Assembly (NCBI GenBank): GCA_900468535.1
Contig: UBTY01000026.1
Span: forward strand, 1 to 64,000
Reading direction: 5' to 3'
Source: Hyphomicrobiales bacterium
GTDB lineage: Bacteria > Pseudomonadota > Alphaproteobacteria > Rhizobiales > Rhizobiaceae
Length of the DNA stretch: 64,000 bases
Each line of letters begins with the position of its first letter. The stretch's first letter is position 1. Below the pieces are notes generated by a model that had not been told where the DNA came from, did no database searches, and saw nothing but the letters and a program-made list of their open reading frames with translations. This document shows, in pieces, positions 26,348 to 34,962 of this stretch. The position numbers and the translations under genes are program-made.

Positions 26348-26560
26348 TCAGAGATAGGCTTTGGCGAGGGCGGCAAGGGTTTTCGGATCTTTGACGCCCT
26401 GGCGATACAGTTCGATCAGACGAGACGCGATCTGCTCGGCTCGCGGCGAGTTTCGCGCGATCTGCCTGTGGCGGCAGACGTCATCGAGAGCGTCGGAAAG
26501 GATATCCAGATCCTCCGAAAACAGAGGCAGATCACGAGGAAATATTGGCGACCTAAGCAT
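26348..26560 (-). CDS. 70-residue protein of unknown function
   Basis: This small, soluble, mostly helical protein has a conserved-looking core: LDILSDALDDVCRHRQIA, EQIASRLIELYRQG, KDPKTLAALAKAYL. No catalytic motif is visible. The helix pattern resembles small rhizobial proteins with no assigned family. It is convergent with the tiny membrane-protein gene at 26195. Confidence 0.65.
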   Translation of the reverse strand: MLRSPIFPRDLPLFSEDLDILSDALDDVCRHRQIARNSPRAEQIASRLIELYRQGVKDPKTLAALAKAYL

Positions 26561-26709
26561 CGGTTCATATCACCCGCGGAGGGCCGAAACGGAAAACTAC
26601 CGGGCCGGCAGCCACTCCCATAGCCGGCGATGCAGCCACTATGCTCGCCACCCCACCTTTAATCAACTCGCATTATGTTGTGAAACACTAATGTGATCGA
26701 GCGGTCTCG

Positions 26710-26925
26710 TCAGTTCTTCAGACGGTCGTGAATCACCTGCGATTGGATGGCGCCCTCGGCGATTATCTCGCCGCTGACCTTCATCAGATAGGCTTCCGCG
26801 AGGTCCAGTAAAAGCAAAGCCACGTCGCCTTCCGGCATTCCTGCCAGAACCGTCTTTTCAGCCAAATCCAGGAATGCCTTAGAAACAGCCTCTCTGCAAT
26901 CGGAGGTTAATTCTATGGAAGCCAT
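26710..26925 (-). CDS. 71-residue protein of unknown function
   Basis: This helical acidic protein (MASIELTSDCREAV...) has a long hydrophobic-faced helix GDVALLLLDLAEAYLMKV. I chose ATG 26925 because GGGG lies at a 7-nt spacing; the longer frame from 26940 adds five residues. No family is recognised. It lies in a set of three small genes after the polysaccharide locus, and its product size and charge suit a small regulator or partner protein. Confidence 0.6.
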   Translation of the reverse strand: MASIELTSDCREAVSKAFLDLAEKTVLAGMPEGDVALLLLDLAEAYLMKVSGEIIAEGAIQSQVIHDRLKN

Positions 26926-27233
26926 ATATATCCCCAGCACTTAATGACGTCAGCCTAACATATTCATCAAATCTTCTCCAGAAATGCGAGTTTCCGCGAG
27001 ATCAGAAATCAGATTTACATTTGCTTATATTCTAATTTTCTCACGGATTTACATTATTTTCATTTCATCGTTAAAGCCTAAGGACCGCATGGCGGCGGAA
27101 AGACATTGATGGATCCGAGCCGTACGATCGCCCGTCCGTAACCGCCCCTCGCCATATTGGATCGGCAAGACACACACCAACAGCGCGGAGGCGAGGCAGG
27201 AGCGTGCTTTTATTAATACTCATCTGCTAATGG
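26926..27233. other. 308-base AT-rich divergent promoter region
   Basis: This gene-free region separates a minus-strand small gene from a plus-strand diguanylate cyclase gene. The part at about 26960-27075 is much richer in A/T than its surroundings. It must hold both promoters, but I could not assign one -35/-10 pair with confidence. Confidence 0.5.
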
Positions 27234-28418
27234 ATGAGCATGAGTTCTGACGACGGTTTCGCCTTCATCCTTCCGCTTATCTTCATCTGCTTCGGTGTCG
27301 TATTCCTGATCGTTGCGCGCTGGTCGCCGAACTCGGCACTCCGGTGGGGACTGGGCTATCTTTCTGCTGCCGCGGGCTTTGCAACACCCGGACTCCTGAC
27401 GGATCTGCCACCGCAATTCCAGGCGTCACTTGCGGACCTGTTCTTCATCTCCGCAGCCTACCTGAACTCCGAAGCGCTCTTCCTGCACTTCGGACCCACA
27501 CGTCTGCGGTATCCGCGCCTCGGTTTCGCGGCTGCGGCCTACGCAGCTACCATCTATGCCGTCCAATATCGCGGCAGCCTGTCTCTCGAACTGATCCTCA
27601 GCGACATCGCCTTCGTCGTTCTCATGATCTCACCTGTTTTCTTCGTCTGGCGAAAGGCTGTCCGGCCCTACGAGAAGCTGCTGCTGGTCATGGTCGGGCT
27701 GGTCGTATTCAACACGATCTTCCGCAACATCGTCTTTGCAGCAATCGTGGATCCCGGCAGCTTCGACCGCTTCCTGCAGTCGTCCTATGCCTATGCGATG
27801 CAAGCGACCGAGGCCGTCCTAGGCATGCTGCTGGCGCTCAGCGCTCTTGCCTCCGTGGTCCTTCGTGCGATGGATGGCTATCGGGACGCCGCCGAGCGGG
27901 ATCCATTGACGCGGCTCTTCAATCGCCGCGGCTTTGAGGCGAAGGCGAAGGCGCAGGCGCTGCGACCGTCCTATGCCGCAACGATCATCATGTGCGACAT
28001 CGACCACTTCAAGGCGATCAACGACCGCTACGGGCATGCGATGGGAGATCGGGTTCTGGTAGCCGTTGCCGAACAGCTCGAGGCTCTGACGACGAAAACA
28101 GGGTTCGCGTCCCGCTTCGGGGGCGAGGAGTTCGTCATCGCCATCCCGGAAGGAGGCGACGTCGACACGGAGCGGCTTGCGGACGCGATGAGGCTCGCAA
28201 TAGCGGAACTGGAGTGGCAAGCCTACGGCATCGCGGATCGAATCACGGCAAGCTTCGGCATCGGCAGAGCCGAACCGACAGATCCGTCGATCCACGACGC
28301 GATCGCTCGCGCCGATGCAGCCCTCTACGCTGCGAAGGCCGCAGGCCGCAATCGTGTGACCGTGCAGCAAAAAGCGATGACACGGACGACCGCTTTCAGA
28401 ATGATCTCAGCAGCCTAG
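27234..28418 (+). CDS. membrane diguanylate cyclase (GGDEF domain)
   Basis: This 394-residue protein has about six or seven N-terminal transmembrane helices (residues ~10-215) and a cytoplasmic GGDEF domain (~222-375) that makes cyclic di-GMP from two GTP. The active site reads FGGEEF (near residues 295-300), with Mg ligand Asp in MCDIDHFKAIND and RDPLTRLFNRRGF at the domain entrance, so it should be active. The usual inhibitory RxxD motif before GGEEF is absent (TKTG there). The N-terminal region is a membrane sensor of unknown signal. It is transcribed alone and lies about 1.5 kb from the polysaccharide locus. The start at 27234 may instead be 27240. Confidence 0.9.
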   Translation: MSMSSDDGFAFILPLIFICFGVVFLIVARWSPNSALRWGLGYLSAAAGFATPGLLTDLPPQFQASLADLFFISAAYLNSEALFLHFGPTRLRYPRLGFAAAAYAATIYAVQYRGSLSLELILSDIAFVVLMISPVFFVWRKAVRPYEKLLLVMVGLVVFNTIFRNIVFAAIVDPGSFDRFLQSSYAYAMQATEAVLGMLLALSALASVVLRAMDGYRDAAERDPLTRLFNRRGFEAKAKAQALRPSYAATIIMCDIDHFKAINDRYGHAMGDRVLVAVAEQLEALTTKTGFASRFGGEEFVIAIPEGGDVDTERLADAMRLAIAELEWQAYGIADRITASFGIGRAEPTDPSIHDAIARADAALYAAKAAGRNRVTVQQKAMTRTTAFRMISAA

Positions 28419-28518
28419 CAGGCAAGCAGAACGCGAGCTCCCAACAACCGGCTCATCACCGGCAAGGGATCAAAAATCTGCCTTTGAAGTAAGAAAGCTG
28501 GGGCAATCAAGAATTTAA

Positions 28519-28595
<77 letters not shown>

Positions 28596-28755
28596 ACCTG
28601 CCTTTACGGCCTGATCCTGTTAGTCTTTTGGCTTTTTCCGTGCAAGCGAAAAATGCGAACGCTCGAAATAAAAGGGGTTATCCAAACACTGGAGCAAAGC
28701 CCTTGCTCAAGCCGCGGCTCCTGACTAAGGAGAGCTTTATAGAGGAGCCTGTGAT

Positions 28756-28947
28756 ATGCAGATTGAAATCCCCTGCCCCAAGTGCAGAAACACCCGCATG
28801 AAATTCGAGCATGCCGAGCCGCGCAACAGCGACATCGTCACCTGCTTCACCTGCGGATACGAGCTCGGCACCCTTGCCTTCGTGAAAGCGAAAATGCTGG
28901 CCGCATTCGAGCGGATGCGCAGGCAGGCGCTTCAGCGCAAGAACTAA
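28756..28947 (+). CDS. small zinc-ribbon protein
   Basis: This 63-residue protein has two Cys pairs, CPKC (residues 7-10) and CFTCG (30-34), that can bind one zinc, followed by a basic helix KAKMLAAFERMRRQALQRKN. It is likely a nucleic-acid or protein-binding factor. The stop overlaps the convergent HAD gene by four bases. It is not a known ribosomal protein by sequence. Confidence 0.78.
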   Translation: MQIEIPCPKCRNTRMKFEHAEPRNSDIVTCFTCGYELGTLAFVKAKMLAAFERMRRQALQRKN

Positions 28948-29606
28948 CGCTGAAGGCTGACTGATCCTTCGGTCGAAGCGACGCGTAGCCCGATATAGTC
29001 AGGCGTCGAAAAATGCGGCGTCTCGAAAGGCGTGGTGTGGGTGGCCGTGATGACGGTCACATCCGCGCCAGCTGCTTCACCGGCCAAAATGCCGGCGACG
29101 GCGTCTTCGAATACCAGGCACTTCGCGGGATCGACACCAAGACGGCGAGCGCCCAGGAGATAGCCTTCAGGGCTCGGCTTGCCGGCTGAGACTTCTTCGC
29201 CACTCACCAACATCACAGGTGTCGGAATCCCCGCAGCGGTCATGCGGCGCTTTGCAAGTTCTATCGGCGCGGATGTGACGATTCCCCAGCGTTCCCGGGG
29301 TATCCCTTCGAGGAAGGCCACTGCGCCCGGTATCGCAAGGATGCCGTCCACGTCTTCCATTTCCTCGTCGAGCAGCAGCTTCGCTTCAACGACCGGATCG
29401 ACACCCGGCAACGCCAGCTGCTTGATAACATCGGTCGCGCGAACGCCGTGAATGGTCTTCAGGAACACCTCGGGCTCGAGTCCGTGCCTCACAGCCCATC
29501 CCGTCCATACACGCTCGACGACGGCGATTGAGTTGAGAAGCGTTCCGTCCATGTCGAACAGAAATGCTTCGTACGGCTTGCCGAATATGGCGTGAGATGC
29601 AGACAC
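28944..29606 (-). CDS. HAD-family hydrolase (phosphoglucomutase/sugar phosphatase-like)
   Basis: This 220-residue HAD subfamily IA hydrolase has motif I FDMDGTLLNS (nucleophile Asp about residue 18, with Asp at +2), a helical cap (~30-95), motif II as IVTSAPIEL (Thr/Ser), motif III Lys in SAGKPSPEGYLLG and motif IV CLVFEDAVAG. It would dephosphorylate a sugar phosphate or act as a beta-phosphoglucomutase-like enzyme. The substrate cannot be told from sequence. Confidence 0.86.
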   Translation of the reverse strand: MSASHAIFGKPYEAFLFDMDGTLLNSIAVVERVWTGWAVRHGLEPEVFLKTIHGVRATDVIKQLALPGVDPVVEAKLLLDEEMEDVDGILAIPGAVAFLEGIPRERWGIVTSAPIELAKRRMTAAGIPTPVMLVSGEEVSAGKPSPEGYLLGARRLGVDPAKCLVFEDAVAGILAGEAAGADVTVITATHTTPFETPHFSTPDYIGLRVASTEGSVSLQR

Positions 29607-29683
29607 GGGAATTTCCTTAAAGCTTTGGCAGGACGGCCTCCCCGGGGCTGGTCCGGAAAGGTTATCACCGACAGGTCGGCGTG

Positions 29684-30217
29684 CTAGCGGACCTGGTCAA
29701 GAAGGCGCTTGCATTCAAGCAGGTCGTAGAGCGCCTCCTGCAACAAGGCCCGATCCTCCTTGCCGACACTCGACTTGCCGATCGAGACTTCGGGAGATTC
29801 CTCTTCTCCGCCGACGAAATTGAAGAAGCGGCGGGTGATCGGTGGCTTGGCGCGGCCGACGACCTGATCTTCCTCCGCCATGGCAACGCGCGGATCGCCT
29901 TCTGCATCCTGATGCCCCGTCAGCGCCTGCACGCTTGCAAGGTCGCCATGGCCGATCGAGATGACGAACTTGTTGCCATTCGTCTTCAAGAGCTTCTGCA
30001 CGCCCTTGATCGTATAGCCGTGATCGTAGAGCAGATGGCGTATGCCCTTCAGAAGGTCGATATCCTCAGGTCGGTAATAGCGGCGCCCGCCGCCACGCTT
30101 CATCGGCTTGATCTGCGGGAAGCGGGTTTCCCAGAAACGCAGGACATGCTGCGGAAGATCGAGATCGTCCGCCACCTCGCTGATGGTGCGGAAAGCATCC
30201 GGGCTCTTGTCCAACAT
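29684..30217 (-). CDS. MerR-family transcriptional regulator
   Basis: This 177-residue regulator has a MerR-type winged [43 protein letters not shown] and [30 protein letters not shown] long acidic C-terminal half has no cysteines, so it is not a mercury or redox sensor. It lies 209 bases downstream of ihfA in the same orientation, a neighbourhood conserved in alphaproteobacteria. Ligand and targets are unknown. Confidence 0.88.
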   Translation of the reverse strand: MLDKSPDAFRTISEVADDLDLPQHVLRFWETRFPQIKPMKRGGGRRYYRPEDIDLLKGIRHLLYDHGYTIKGVQKLLKTNGNKFVISIGHGDLASVQALTGHQDAEGDPRVAMAEEDQVVGRAKPPITRRFFNFVGGEEESPEVSIGKSSVGKEDRALLQEALYDLLECKRLLDQVR

Positions 30218-30426
30218 CTTACTCCCTACGCTCTTTTAAGGCTTGTCCCGGCATGCCCTTCGAACACCGCCGTCGACGGCAGCGACGCGAACATGCCTTC
30301 GCGACTCATCATATTTCAACGGTTTGCCGAGGTGAATTCAAGTCACGTCTTCGACAAGCGCACAGATCACTGAGGGAATAGCGTGGCCGCGCGGTAGTCT
30401 GATGGACACACGCGCTTCCGAAAACC

Positions 30427-30765
30427 TCAGGGAGCGGGGCTTGCCGGCTTCAGCTTGGCCTTGCGGGAGGTATGCGCCTTGAGGATGCGCGTCTTCAGGA
30501 CGTTGGATGCCTTGAAGGTCATTACGCGGCGCGGCGAGATCGGCACTTCTTCGCCGGTCTTCGGATTGCGGCCGATGCGCTCGTTCTTGTCGCGAACCTG
30601 GAAGGTCGCGAACGAGGAGAGCTTGACGGTTTCGCCGCGAACGATCGCGTTGCAGATCTCGTCGATGACGGTTTCGACGAGTTCCGCCGACTCTGTTCTT
30701 GATAAACCAACCTTGCGAAAAACGGACTCTGCCAAATCTGCTCGCGTCACTGTTTTTCCGGTCAT
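30427..30765 (-). CDS. ihfA: integration host factor, alpha subunit
   Basis: This 112-residue HU/IHF-fold DNA-bending protein forms a heterodimer with IhfB and acts in recombination, transcription and replication. It shows [38 protein letters not shown], the beta-arm with [11 protein letters not shown] (Pro wedge), and RVMTFKAS. The start at ATG 30765 is preferred to 30780 because GGGGAAACC precedes it. It sits between fabH and merR, as in other rhizobia. Confidence 0.92.
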   Translation of the reverse strand: MTGKTVTRADLAESVFRKVGLSRTESAELVETVIDEICNAIVRGETVKLSSFATFQVRDKNERIGRNPKTGEEVPISPRRVMTFKASNVLKTRILKAHTSRKAKLKPASPAP

Positions 30766-30876
30766 GGTTTCCCCGCCCATCGCCTAAGATATTTTATGAA
30801 ACGAGCGAAGATTATTTGTCTTGCGCCTTACGGTCAAGCTCTTGTTCATTGTAAGTTTTTTCGGTTTTCGACGGCG

Positions 30877-31848
30877 CTACCAGCGCAGCAGTACCGCGCC
30901 CCAGGTGAAGCCGCCGCCCATGGCTTCGAGCATCACCAGATCGCCCTGCTTGATACGACCGTCAGCGGCGGCCGTCGCCAGCGCGAGCGGGATCGAAGCG
31001 GCCGAGGTGTTGCCGTGCAGATCAACGGTCACGACAACCTTTTCGGGTGCAATGTTCAGCTTTTTCGCCGAGCCGTCGATGATGCGGCGGTTGGCCTGAT
31101 GGGGCACGAGCCAGTCGAGATCGTCAGACGTCGTGCCGGTCGCCTTGAAAGCCGCCTCGATGACGTCGGTGATCATGCCAACCGCATATTTGAAGACCTC
31201 ACGGCCCTCCATGCGAAGCTTGCCGACCGTTCCGGTGCTCGACGGACCACCGTCGACGTAAAGCTTGTCCTTGTGCGAGCCGTCGGAGCGAAGATGCGCG
31301 GTCAGAACGCCGCGATCCGCCGTCGTGCCGGCGCCCTCGCCCGCCTCAAGTACGATCGCGCCCGCGCCATCGCCGAACAGGACGCAGGTCGTACGGTCGT
31401 TCCAATCGAGAATGCGCGAGAAGGTTTCAGCGCCGATCACGAGAACACGCTTGGCCAGACCGCCGCGGATATAGGCGTCCGCCGTGGTCACAGCATAGAC
31501 GAACCCGGTGCAGACAGCCTGAACGTCGAAGGCAAAGCCGTGGGTCATGCCCAGTCGGTTCTGAATGTTCACGGCAGTCGCCGGGAAGGTATTATCAGGC
31601 GTCGAGGTGGCGCAGATAATGAGATCGATATCACCAGGCGTCAGGCCCGCATTGTCGAGTGCTGCGCGCGCAGCGGCTTCGCCGAGCGACGACGTCGTCT
31701 CATCGTCGCCTGCGATATAGCGCTGGCGGATACCCGTACGCTGGACGATCCATTCGTCGGATGTATCGACGACATCTTCCATGTCGCGGTTTGTCATTAC
31801 GCGCTTCGGAAGCGCTGCCCCGAAGCCACGAACCACTGAACGGATCAT
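30877..31848 (-). CDS. fabH: beta-ketoacyl-ACP synthase III
   Basis: This 323-residue enzyme begins fatty acid synthesis by condensing acetyl-CoA with malonyl-ACP. The catalytic Cys lies in AVCTGFVYA (about residue 113), with His in [12 protein letters not shown] and Asn in [13 protein letters not shown]. Its thiolase-like fold and length are normal. It lies 19 bases downstream of plsX in one operon, the usual pairing of fatty-acid initiation with phospholipid synthesis. Confidence 0.95.
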   Translation of the reverse strand: MIRSVVRGFGAALPKRVMTNRDMEDVVDTSDEWIVQRTGIRQRYIAGDDETTSSLGEAAARAALDNAGLTPGDIDLIICATSTPDNTFPATAVNIQNRLGMTHGFAFDVQAVCTGFVYAVTTADAYIRGGLAKRVLVIGAETFSRILDWNDRTTCVLFGDGAGAIVLEAGEGAGTTADRGVLTAHLRSDGSHKDKLYVDGGPSSTGTVGKLRMEGREVFKYAVGMITDVIEAAFKATGTTSDDLDWLVPHQANRRIIDGSAKKLNIAPEKVVVTVDLHGNTSAASIPLALATAAADGRIKQGDLVMLEAMGGGFTWGAVLLRW

Positions 31849-31867
31849 ATTGCTTAAACCCCGTCGC

Positions 31868-32914
31868 TCACGCAGCTTCCGGCCCGATCGGGGGCTGCCG
31901 CTTGGCGTGATACTTTTGAAGATCGTTTTCTATTTTCTGATTGAGGCCATTCTTGGCCATGTCGTAGCCGACCTCGATCGCCGCGGCGATCCCGTCGGCA
32001 TTGGCGCCGCCATGGCTCTTGATGACCACGCCATTCAATCCAAGGAAGACACCGCCGTTGACGCGGCTCGGGTCCATCTTTTCGCGCAGCATGTCGAATG
32101 CGCCCTTGGCGAAGAGATAACCGATCTTTGCCAGCAAGGTACGCGACATCGCAGCCCGCAGATATTCGCCAATCTGGCGCGCGGTGCCTTCGGCCGCCTT
32201 CAGCGCAATGTTTCCGGAGAAGCCTTCGGTGACGACAACGTCGACCGTTCCCTTGCCCAGATCATTGCCTTCGACGAAGCCGAAATACTCAAGCGAATCA
32301 AGATTGGCCTCGCGAAGCAGGCGTCCGGCTTCGCGAACCTCTTCCTGCCCCTTGATCTCTTCGACGCCGACATTCAGCAGCCCGATCGTCGGGCGCTCAA
32401 TGTCGAACAAGGCGCGCGCCATGGCGCCACCCATCAGAGCAAAATCCATCAACTGCTGCGAATCGGCACCGATCGTCGCGCCGACGTCGAGCACGATGCT
32501 TTCGCCCTTGAGGGTCGGCCAGATCGCGGCGATCGCCGGGCGCTCGATATTTGCCATCGTGCGCAGACAGAACTTGGCCATTGCCATCAGCGCGCCAGTA
32601 TTTCCGGCCGAAACCGCAACGTCGGCTTCCTTCGTCTTCACCGCTTCGATGGAGCGCCACATCGTCGAGACGTAGCGGCCGCGACGGAGAGCCTGGCTCG
32701 GCTTCTCGTCCATACGCACGGCGAGTTCGCAGTCGTGGAAAATCGACTTCTCTTTTACCTTCGGAAACTGATCGAGAACGGGCTCGCACTGTTCCTTCAA
32801 ACCATACATCACGAACGTAATATCGGGATGTCTTTCCAGCGCCTTGGCGGCACCGGGGATGACAACCTGGGGACCAAAGTCGCCACCCATGAGGTCGAGA
32901 GAAATTCTGATCAC
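31868..32914 (-). CDS. plsX: phosphate acyltransferase PlsX
   Basis: This 348-residue peripheral membrane enzyme makes acyl-phosphate from acyl-ACP for PlsY in phosphatidic acid synthesis. It begins with [12 protein letters not shown] and has [17 protein letters not shown], and [18 protein letters not shown] chose the GTG at 32914, giving VIRISLD, because AAGGATCAGGGACGC precedes it; the longer frame (32989) adds 25 unlikely residues. fabH follows 19 bases downstream. Confidence 0.93.
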   Translation of the reverse strand: MIRISLDLMGGDFGPQVVIPGAAKALERHPDITFVMYGLKEQCEPVLDQFPKVKEKSIFHDCELAVRMDEKPSQALRRGRYVSTMWRSIEAVKTKEADVAVSAGNTGALMAMAKFCLRTMANIERPAIAAIWPTLKGESIVLDVGATIGADSQQLMDFALMGGAMARALFDIERPTIGLLNVGVEEIKGQEEVREAGRLLREANLDSLEYFGFVEGNDLGKGTVDVVVTEGFSGNIALKAAEGTARQIGEYLRAAMSRTLLAKIGYLFAKGAFDMLREKMDPSRVNGGVFLGLNGVVIKSHGGANADGIAAAIEVGYDMAKNGLNQKIENDLQKYHAKRQPPIGPEAA

Positions 32915-33017
32915 GCGTCCCTGATCCTTATTTTTCGCCCAAAGAGAGCGAAATTTCGGCCAAAATACCGGTTTTCCCGTCGCATACAACTGAATTGTGT
33001 CAAATAGCCAAAGGCTT

Positions 33018-33572
33018 TCAGTCCTTTTTCCAGTCCTTCAGCACGGCAAAGGCGGATGGCTTTTTATCGTTCTCGCCTGTGTCCTCTATGTGACTGTCGA
33101 ACTCGATCCCCTCCTTGCGCGGGTAAGGATCGATCGCCAGGGCAGCGAACTCCGTAACCACTTCTCCCGCATCAATCGTATCGCCGACGAAGCTTTCCGG
33201 CAAATCGGGGCCATCGGGATCAAGGACCATTTCGCCGGCATCATTTGCCGGGCGACGCGCCAGCTTCGAATTCTCGGGAACGAAGATCTGCTCGAAGGTT
33301 TCGTCGATTGCCGACGGCACGGGCTCCAGGGTGACGACGCACTCCTGGACGATATTCGCCTTCACCCTGCCCTTCACGCGGACGCCATCGCGCTTCCAGC
33401 GGGAGATCTGCAGGTCGGCGCGGAGGGCTTCGACCGAAAGCACGTTCCACGTCTCTGCCAGTGCCTTCAGCTCCCTTGCATCAGCCTCGAGGTGCACATC
33501 AACCGGATTCGCGGAAATGTGGCCGACCTTCACGAGGTAGGAAAAGGGTACTTCGTCGTGTGATTTCGTCAT
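33018..33572 (-). CDS. DUF177 (YceD-like) protein
   Basis: This 184-residue protein belongs to the DUF177/YceD family, usually found beside rpmF and plsX and thought to act in rRNA or ribosome assembly. The pattern is visible: [56 protein letters not shown]-like acidic stretch, and [13 protein letters not shown]. The GAGGAGAC at 33579-33586 fixes ATG 33572 as the start. It is 103 bases upstream of plsX and 10 bases after the bc1 chaperone. No rpmF gene is beside it. Confidence 0.85.
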   Translation of the reverse strand: MTKSHDEVPFSYLVKVGHISANPVDVHLEADARELKALAETWNVLSVEALRADLQISRWKRDGVRVKGRVKANIVQECVVTLEPVPSAIDETFEQIFVPENSKLARRPANDAGEMVLDPDGPDLPESFVGDTIDAGEVVTEFAALAIDPYPRKEGIEFDSHIEDTGENDKKPSAFAVLKDWKKD

Positions 33573-33582
33573 GATTGTCTCC

Positions 33583-34116
33583 TCACGCAACGGCCGGGAG
33601 CGTTGCCGAGCCCGTTGCGATCACGTCTTCAGACTGAGCGGACAGATGGGACTCGGCCTCGAACATCCAACCGGCCAGACCGCTCATATCAACCGCTTCG
33701 GCCGCCTTGGGGTGAATATTCCGGCCAAGCGCCGTTGCCAAGGCCTCGGCGTCACCTTCGTCCATCGCCTTCGAATAGGATTCGAGCCGGCCGTAAAACA
33801 TCCCGGCAAGTTTCTTCATGCGCTTTGGCACCGTATTGTCGCCGATACCCAGTTCGCGAATGGAGTAGTCGATGTCCTCGAAGAAGGCGTCGACAATTTC
33901 CTGGGCAAGCTCCTGGCCGCTTGTCTGCGAGGCGCGTGTCCTGCGAAAGAACAGGATCATCACGGCAGACAGCATCTCGAAGCGTCCCATGACAGTGTCG
34001 GGAACGTTCTGATGCTCGTAAAAACCGGGCATGCGCGCAGCCGCTGTCAGCGTCGCATATTGCCGGTCGACGATTGCTTGATTGTTGTTTTTCTTGCCAA
34101 AGAGCCCGAATATCAT
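33583..34116 (-). CDS. ubiquinol-cytochrome c chaperone (Cbp3-like)
   Basis: This 177-residue protein has the ubiquinol-cytochrome c chaperone domain: YEHQNVPDTVMGRFEMLSAV, LAQEIVDAFFEDIDYSIREL, and VPKRMKKLAGMFYGRLESY. Cbp3 relatives help assemble cytochrome b of the bc1 complex. The start is ATG 34116 (MIFGLFGKK); the open frame to 34293 is too long. It is the first gene of the DUF177-plsX-fabH run, with bamE divergent on the other side. Confidence 0.87.
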   Translation of the reverse strand: MIFGLFGKKNNNQAIVDRQYATLTAAARMPGFYEHQNVPDTVMGRFEMLSAVMILFFRRTRASQTSGQELAQEIVDAFFEDIDYSIRELGIGDNTVPKRMKKLAGMFYGRLESYSKAMDEGDAEALATALGRNIHPKAAEAVDMSGLAGWMFEAESHLSAQSEDVIATGSATLPAVA

Positions 34117-34355
34117 TGTTTTTTCCGGAAAGGCCTCATTCTTCGCGCCAAGCAGCGTCCGGCCTTGTTGCATGATTTTAAAAGCTGGTTTACCGAAGCA
34201 TGCGCGAATTGCAATGCCGAAGCTGGCCGCCGCCGACGGAGCGCTGGGATACTCGTCGATGCCGTGGCAATCATCTGACCCCGGAAAGGCCACAATGGTT
34301 TTGCATCAGCGACACTCGCGGGCCAATGGCTGCCTTCAATATCTTTAGGGAGTAG

Positions 34356-34889
34356 ATGTCGTTGAAGAAACGGTATTTCAAGTCTGACAAAAAATTCCTC
34401 AGCAATGCCGCCATTGCCATCATGATCGCCTCCGCCGGGTTGTCCGGCTGCCAGACCGGCACCGTCCTGAACGGTGGTTACGTCGTTGACGAACAGTCTC
34501 TCAATCTGGTGCCGGAAGGTTCGAGCCGCGAGCAGGTCCTCCTTTCGCTCGGTACGCCGTCGACCACGGCCACCTTCGATGGCGAGGTCTTCTATTACAT
34601 CTCCCAGCGCCGCCAGCGCTCGGTCGCGTTCCAGAAGCTCAAGGTCACGGACCAGAGCGTCCTGGCCATCTATTTCGACAAGGACGGCGTCGTCGCGCGT
34701 CGCGCGAACTACACTCTCCAGGACGGCAAGGTCTTCGATACCATCACGCGCGTCACGCCGACGGGCGGCAAGGACCTGACCTTCCTGCAGCAGCTGCTTT
34801 CCGGTGGCAGTGCCGCGAACATGGCCAAGGGTCTCTTCGGCACCAGCGGAGCTCCGGCGTCGCCGCAGAACCCGGGCAGCCTTCGCTAA
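34356..34889 (+). CDS. bamE: outer membrane assembly lipoprotein BamE/OmlA
   Basis: This 177-residue lipoprotein has a lipobox GLSGC near residue 31 and the SmpA/OmlA fold: LVPEGSSREQVLLSLGTPSTTA, VFYYISQRRQRSVAF and SVLAIYFDKDGVV. BamE is part of the BAM complex that inserts beta-barrel proteins. The Gly/Ala/Pro-rich C-terminus is typical in alphaproteobacteria. It is followed by a strong bidirectional terminator. Confidence 0.87.
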   Translation: MSLKKRYFKSDKKFLSNAAIAIMIASAGLSGCQTGTVLNGGYVVDEQSLNLVPEGSSREQVLLSLGTPSTTATFDGEVFYYISQRRQRSVAFQKLKVTDQSVLAIYFDKDGVVARRANYTLQDGKVFDTITRVTPTGGKDLTFLQQLLSGGSAANMAKGLFGTSGAPASPQNPGSLR

Positions 34890-34908
34890 AAAGGCGCCAC
34901 ACCAATCA

Positions 34909-34940
34909 AAAAACCCGCCGGAGCGATCCGGCGGGTTTTT
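34909..34940. terminator. bidirectional terminator between bamE and hppA
   Basis: AAAAACCCGCCGGA (34909-34922) and TCCGGCGGGTTTTT (34927-34940) are perfect 14-base arms with a GCGA loop. It serves bamE (plus) and hppA (minus). Confidence 0.93.
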
Positions 34941-34962
34941 CTTTGTCTTGTCGAAGCGGTGC

